64,000 nucleotides of DNA, taken from Raphanus sativus (Eukaryota; Streptophyta; Magnoliopsida; Brassicales; Brassicaceae). Location: NCBI RefSeq assembly GCF_000801105.2, contig NC_079515.1, positions 2,790,001 to 2,854,000 on the forward strand, read 5' to 3'. The notes beneath the pieces are model-generated. The model worked only from the letters and a program-made list of their open reading frames with translations. It did no database searches and was not told the origin of the DNA. Below are positions 59,367 to 64,000 of the stretch, piece by piece. Within the stretch, counting starts at the first letter, position 1; the number at the start of each line of letters is the position of its first letter. The translations under genes were made by a program, and so were the position numbers.

Positions 59367-61377
59367 TCAGTAATTGCTTGGCCAATTCATCGGTGTTTGC
59401 TGAGGCTGTTGAAAGACGTTAGGCCCAGGTGCAACCATATCAGCTCCAGTAACACCCTGAGACTGTTGCAAGAGCGGATGGTGAACTCCTGCTGCTGTCA
59501 CTGCTGCTTGTCCCGGATGATACATACCTGGGAACGCCACGTGACCGGCTTGTGCTGGAGCGTAAGTCACGTGTTGACCATGGTGCTGTAAACCGTAGAA
59601 AGGGCTCGGCATATCTCGTCCTGGTCCAGCAATCCAAACAGGTAATGCTTCACTCTGCAGATAAGAAACTCATTACGATTGGCAGATAAGTAATCTTTCA
59701 ACTGAGTAAAGAGAGAGAAAAGGGGAATAGATAGATACCTGTTGCCCTGTTGTGCTGTAGCCGTTGTTTTCCTTCAACTGCAATGTGCTGAGATCCTCAT
59801 TGGAAGTTGAATTCCCAGCTGAAGCAGCAGAATTGGGATTATATCCTGCTGGGAAGGAACCATGTGATGGTCCGTAACCACCAGGCATACCAACATGATT
59901 TGTATTATTCCCAGGCTTGTAATGAGGGAGTGTGTATTTGCCTCCAGTTGCAGCTCCAGGGGGTGGCGGAGCAGCAGGATACACACTGCTTGCCTGAGGT
60001 TGCTGAGCAAATGTACCATTGCTTAAGAACTGTTGCATTGCCGGGTGAGGTAGATAGAACGGGGAGAAGTAGTGTCCGTATGGCATGTAATTCGGTGGAT
60101 AATGTGACATGTGTAATCCTGGGGGGCGTAGGAAAGGAACAGGCTGCTGCGTGACAGGTATAGAGTTCTGCATTAGCCCAGCAGGCTGTGTTACCAGTGG
60201 AGTTGGACTCGCAGTCGACAGAACTAAGTTGTTTCCACCCTACAAATCAACATGATAAAGCATTTCAGACACAGAAACCTATTCATCTTATATTTGTAGC
60301 AACTGTATCCATTTTACCAAGGAAAAAATCTAGATTCTAGACTTAAATTCAAGTGGCTGGCATGGCGAATTTTACTATTGATGCTGCTACTGTTGGAAGA
60401 TTGAATGTGATGATGATAAACGAAAAAAAAAATTAAGAACTTCTAGACCAAAATTGAAAGGAGTGGAATGGTTTATATAGCAAAGTAGGCTAACCCAAAG
60501 AGCTGCACTAACCTCTTGCATGGTTTGAGACGAATGAGGGGGCAATACTGTAACATTTCCATTAAACTTGGATGCAACCCCTGGAGAAACAAAGGGAGAA
60601 ACACGGCCATCACTGTCAGGGCCTGATCGGTAGAACTGAGCATAGTAACTCGCTGTATCAAATGGTTGCGGAACCTTCGAACAACAAAAGTATAGGTCAT
60701 TCAAAAGACAAACTAGAGATGAGAATGCCTAAAACTATGTAATGCGCAAAATGTGATCAATGAAGAGTAAAAGCTAGGCATAGATCATGAATATGGCAGT
60801 CTAACAAGTTAATAGGCGTACCACAAAGTTAGGAATACGAAGGGCATCACGTGCTTGAGGGTCAGCATTCTCAAACTGCGGATGCTGGCTCCCAGGAGCT
60901 GGAGGAACAGTCCCGATAATATTACTTGGAACGTGATCAAAAGGGTTTTGATTGCTTTCTGACTCCAACATATTCTCTTGCTTGGAGACATCATACACTG
61001 GAGCAGCATCTGTTGCGTTGATACCTTCACCAGCCATATCATTCGGAACTTGTGAAGGCGACTCGGAGTAGACATTATCCTCATCGTCCTTTTCAGTCGA
61101 ATGGATATTTGGCTTGCTGAATTCATAAAAGAAAAACACGTTAGTCACTAGAAATTTTGACACATCAAGGTTCTAGAAGACAAAATTAAAACCTAGAAAT
61201 GACAAAAGAGGTTTTATATGATTTCGAGAAAATCAATGCCGTAAAGATTAAACATCATAATACAGAAGTTGTTACTTCCTATTTCGAACTTAAGAGCTAA
61301 GGAGGACTAAGAGTTTTTTCTAGAAACAAAACCCACTTAGCCACTGACACTAATCAACTGGGGAGCCTATAGCATGT

Positions 61378-61427
<50 letters not shown>

Positions 61428-63710
61428 TATGTGACACCTGGAATCTAAAGTACACTATTTGTAAGTTTTGAGTTTTGATTATGCTACTAAGCAAAACCAG
61501 TAAACTACAACTTCTTTCCTACTCATATCACTCTTATATTGAGAATTTTAGCCGCTCAACAACAATAATAATTAACAAAAGCAGAGGCAGATAGATTACC
61601 TAAGTTCTTCCTCTTCCAAACTATCTTCAACTTCCTGTGAATTCTGAGAGAGAGGTGCAGATCTCTTTTCATTCTCTGGAAAAACTACTGAACTTGATGT
61701 TATAGAAAATCCAGCATCAAAGCTTCCAAAGCTAAACTTGGTTCGTTCAGCCTCTGGAACAAGGATATGGTTTGGAATAATAACATGCTGACGTTGGACC
61801 TGCAAGTCTTCAAGCTGCCTCTGCAACCTAGATGTGCCATCTGCAGAAGGGACATCCTTAACAGATTTTTCACTGGCTTCAGTAGGAACCGCAAGAGCTT
61901 CACTTGTAGCCGATGCACCAGAACCCTGAGTAGTGTTTTGGTTCACTGGCTTCGGTTTCCATTCCTTACCTAAAAACAAGCATCCATGGTGATGTCAGAA
62001 GATTACAAATGCAAAGAAAAAAAAAGAAAAAAGAAACTGTAGAAGACAAAAAAAAAGTATTTCTGTTACCTCTTTGAGGACCAACAGTCTGATGTGAACG
62101 ATTACTGTAGTTAGACGACGGCCGGCTACCTGTGCTGTTGCTGTGAGATGAAGCAGGCCTTTGAACATAAGCATCATTTACGGAAGTCTTCCCCACCCCA
62201 CGGGATCTGTTTTGTGACTTGCTTTGTCCAAGGTGTTGCTCGCTCACTGATTTGGAGTTTGAAGAAGTGGATCGAACCTCCGAGGAGGATGGACGGGAGA
62301 GTGGCTTAGAACCAACCGACTTCTGCTCAGTATGCTCTTCATTAAAGCCCAATGCCACACGATTTTTGCTTGATTCAACAGCAGATGATGCACCATCAGA
62401 GCTTCCTGATGTCAAACCAACACAACTTTTATCCATCACAGCTGGAAGACTGTCAACAATACAAAAAGAAAACGAAGCTCATGAGAAAGTTCATCTATAA
62501 GGCATATTGTTGCTGGACCAAAAAGGGCCCACCCCTGCTTTCACTAAGGGTGTCATACATCCACCTGTGTGTCAAATAGAATCAAGGAAAATGATACATA
62601 ACAGGGACTTGAGTCTAGGATAGGATGGCGCTCACCTTGACACCAACGCATTGTCTTTAGTTTTTATTTGTTGAGAGGTCGAAGTCGACGGATCAGTGAC
62701 CTGTTTTGGACCATTTTCTTTTCTGAAAGAATTCTTTGCACCAGCACCATCTGATTAAATGTAAAAACATTCACAACAGAAACTTAATCAAAAACTGAAA
62801 GAAAAAAAAATCAAAAAGCGACGAGTTATGCACTTCCACTAGGGAAATCGCATACTTTCGGTGACCATACTAAATCCCAGCCATAAACAATTGGAATATT
62901 ATTATCGGAGGAAAAGAAGGCAAGAAGGTAAGCACGAACCAATGATGATGTATATTAAAAGATGCAAGAACGAAAATATATTCATATGACTGGTGTTTAC
63001 CGTGTGATGAATGACGAGAAGAGAAATTCATCCGACCACCCCTGCTACCACGGCCTATGCCACCACCAGATCTCCATTGTGGCTCAACAGAGTCCTTGTT
63101 GCGAAGATTCTGTTGCATTTAATAACAATGTCAATCACCCATTAATGCAGACAAGACACACTTCACCACATCAAGTAAAAAAAACACATACCTCTTTTCT
63201 CTTATCACGCTTCTTCTTAACCTCAAGGAATGGATCTGCAATATCAAAGGACAAATTTTAAAAATTGTTTCAGAACATTAGTATAGAATACTAACTGCTC
63301 TCAACTTAACCTAAACCTTAGAATCAATCCTAAACAAGACATTATGACATAAAACAACTAGAGACAGCTTTCACTTCAGTTTGATATGAATAAGCAATAA
63401 AATTCAGACATAATCTAAACAAAATCAGATGCTAAAACCTAAGTTTAAAACCCCTAAAAATCGAGAGCTAGAATGGAAAAATCGTGGATCCAGAAACCAA
63501 ATCAGGTGATCAAAAGGAGAGAAGAGGATGATGATGATGATGATTACCCTGAAGAAGGAGGCGTTGAGTAGCGTCATCGGGATCCATATTGCAATCAAGG
63601 AGCATTGCGTGAATCTCATCCTCACTGTAGTTCCCAGCTGTGATCTCCTTGATTCTCTGAATCGTCTTCCTCGTTTCCGCCGCAATCGAAACCCTACCAC
63701 TCCCTACCAT
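59367..63710 (-). CDS. GBF-interacting-protein-1-like (DUF1296) protein, At3g07660-like, 808 aa
   Basis: Ten in-phase exons: 63710-63548, 63235-63192, 63109-63001, 62750-62636, 62449-62070, 61969-61600, 61116-60822, 60674-60513, 60239-59739, 59654-59367 (2427 nt). The N-terminal helical GIP1/DUF1296 domain (RKTIQRIKEITAGNYSEDEI, MLLDCNMDPDDATQRLL) resembles UBA-type folds. A long disordered Ser/Gln-rich region follows, including RTKFSFGSFDAGF. The C-terminus is Pro/Gln/Tyr/His-rich (HYPPNYMPYGHYFSPFY). GIP1 of Arabidopsis binds bZIP G-box factors and enhances their DNA binding; this paralogue's role is inferred only. The gene is convergent with COL9. Confidence 0.92.
61379..61426. repeat. (TA)n microsatellite in an intron of the GIP1-like gene
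   Basis: About 46 bp of TA repeats between exons 6 and 7; likely length-variable. Confidence 0.9.
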
Positions 63711-64000
63711 CCTCTCTTTCTTTCTTTTTCTCAAAAACAAATGAATGTCGCTTCTGGTTAATTTGAATCTGGGACCAGACCAGAGAAGGTCTGAGTTAGC
63801 CCCCTGTAATAATATATGTATGTATAAACGAATACGCAGAGTGATGAATGAGCAGGAAAGAAGGAAGGGATTTGAAACTAGGAGGAGGAGGAAGAAGGAG
63901 AAGAGAAGAGTGGTTTTTGGAAGCGTAGGGCTCTCTCTCTCTCTCTTCTTCTTAATTTATTTATGAATCTCTAATCTTTTTTTTTTTGATAATTACAATG
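63711..64000 (-). promoter_or_regulatory. 5' UTR and promoter start of the GIP1-like gene
   Basis: Purine-rich on plus, hence CT-rich on the transcribed strand, with a (CT)n run near 63931-63950. The window ends within it. Confidence 0.4.

Noticed and set aside
1..64000. tRNA, rRNA or snRNA genes
   Set aside because: None seen by eye on either strand; a covariance-model scan would be needed to exclude small ones.

Overview
This is nuclear plant DNA from a crucifer (Brassicaceae). The genes have many short exons, GT-AG introns and AT-rich spacers, and they sit among LTR retrotransposons, Helitrons and a MITE. The conserved genes follow the order I recall for Arabidopsis chromosome 3 around At3g07580 to At3g07660: a small unknown protein, SmD1, a heavy-metal-associated-domain protein, IBM1, arogenate dehydratase ADT2, COL9 and a GBF-interacting-protein-1-like gene. 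At names rest on recognised protein sequence and remembered order, not on a search, and the species cannot be fixed further.

Layout. 0.6-3.1 kb: At3g07580-like gene (minus) and SmD1 (plus) share a 440-bp divergent promoter. 4.5-10 kb: a Ty1/copia element (minus) with 216-bp LTRs, TSD tatct, a 967-bp internal tandem duplication and a pol frameshift. 10.8-14.9 kb: a roughly 17-exon gene joining an unrecognised N-terminal region, a CCCH zinc finger and a degenerate papain-like fold. 15.1-18.5 kb: a FAR1/FRS-like mini-ORF, a formin FH2 fragment and a broken Integrator subunit 9 copy, placed tail to tail. 18.7-20.1 kb: a UPF0725/DUF626 gene. 20.4-32.3 kb: an SmD1 3'-end copy, a second degenerate copia element (TSD aactt) inserted directly after it, a broken and shortened IBM1 copy, and an SmD1 copy lacking exons 1-2. 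32.4-33.1 kb: heavy-metal-associated-domain protein (minus).

33.4-42.3 kb: Helitron ends, a degenerate RPA/DUF223 remnant and an apparently intact nine-exon RPA1-like gene (37.1-39.75 kb, minus). 43.2-50.1 kb: IBM1, a JmjC histone H3K9 demethylase, with an AT-hook repeat array and a 2.5-kb intron 7 filled with degenerate tandem repeats. 50.7-52.9 kb: ADT2. 54.8-55.05 kb: a TA-flanked MITE. 56.9-58.3 kb: COL9. 59.4-63.7 kb: GIP1-like gene (minus), convergent with COL9.

The stable genes are housekeeping or regulatory: splicing, chromatin, phenylalanine synthesis, flowering time. The 4.5-42 kb interval is accessory, built by local duplication, gene fragmentation and transposon insertion. The most interesting features are the IBM1 intron array, which the broken IBM1 copy 16 kb away precisely lacks, and the CCCH-papain-like fusion gene.
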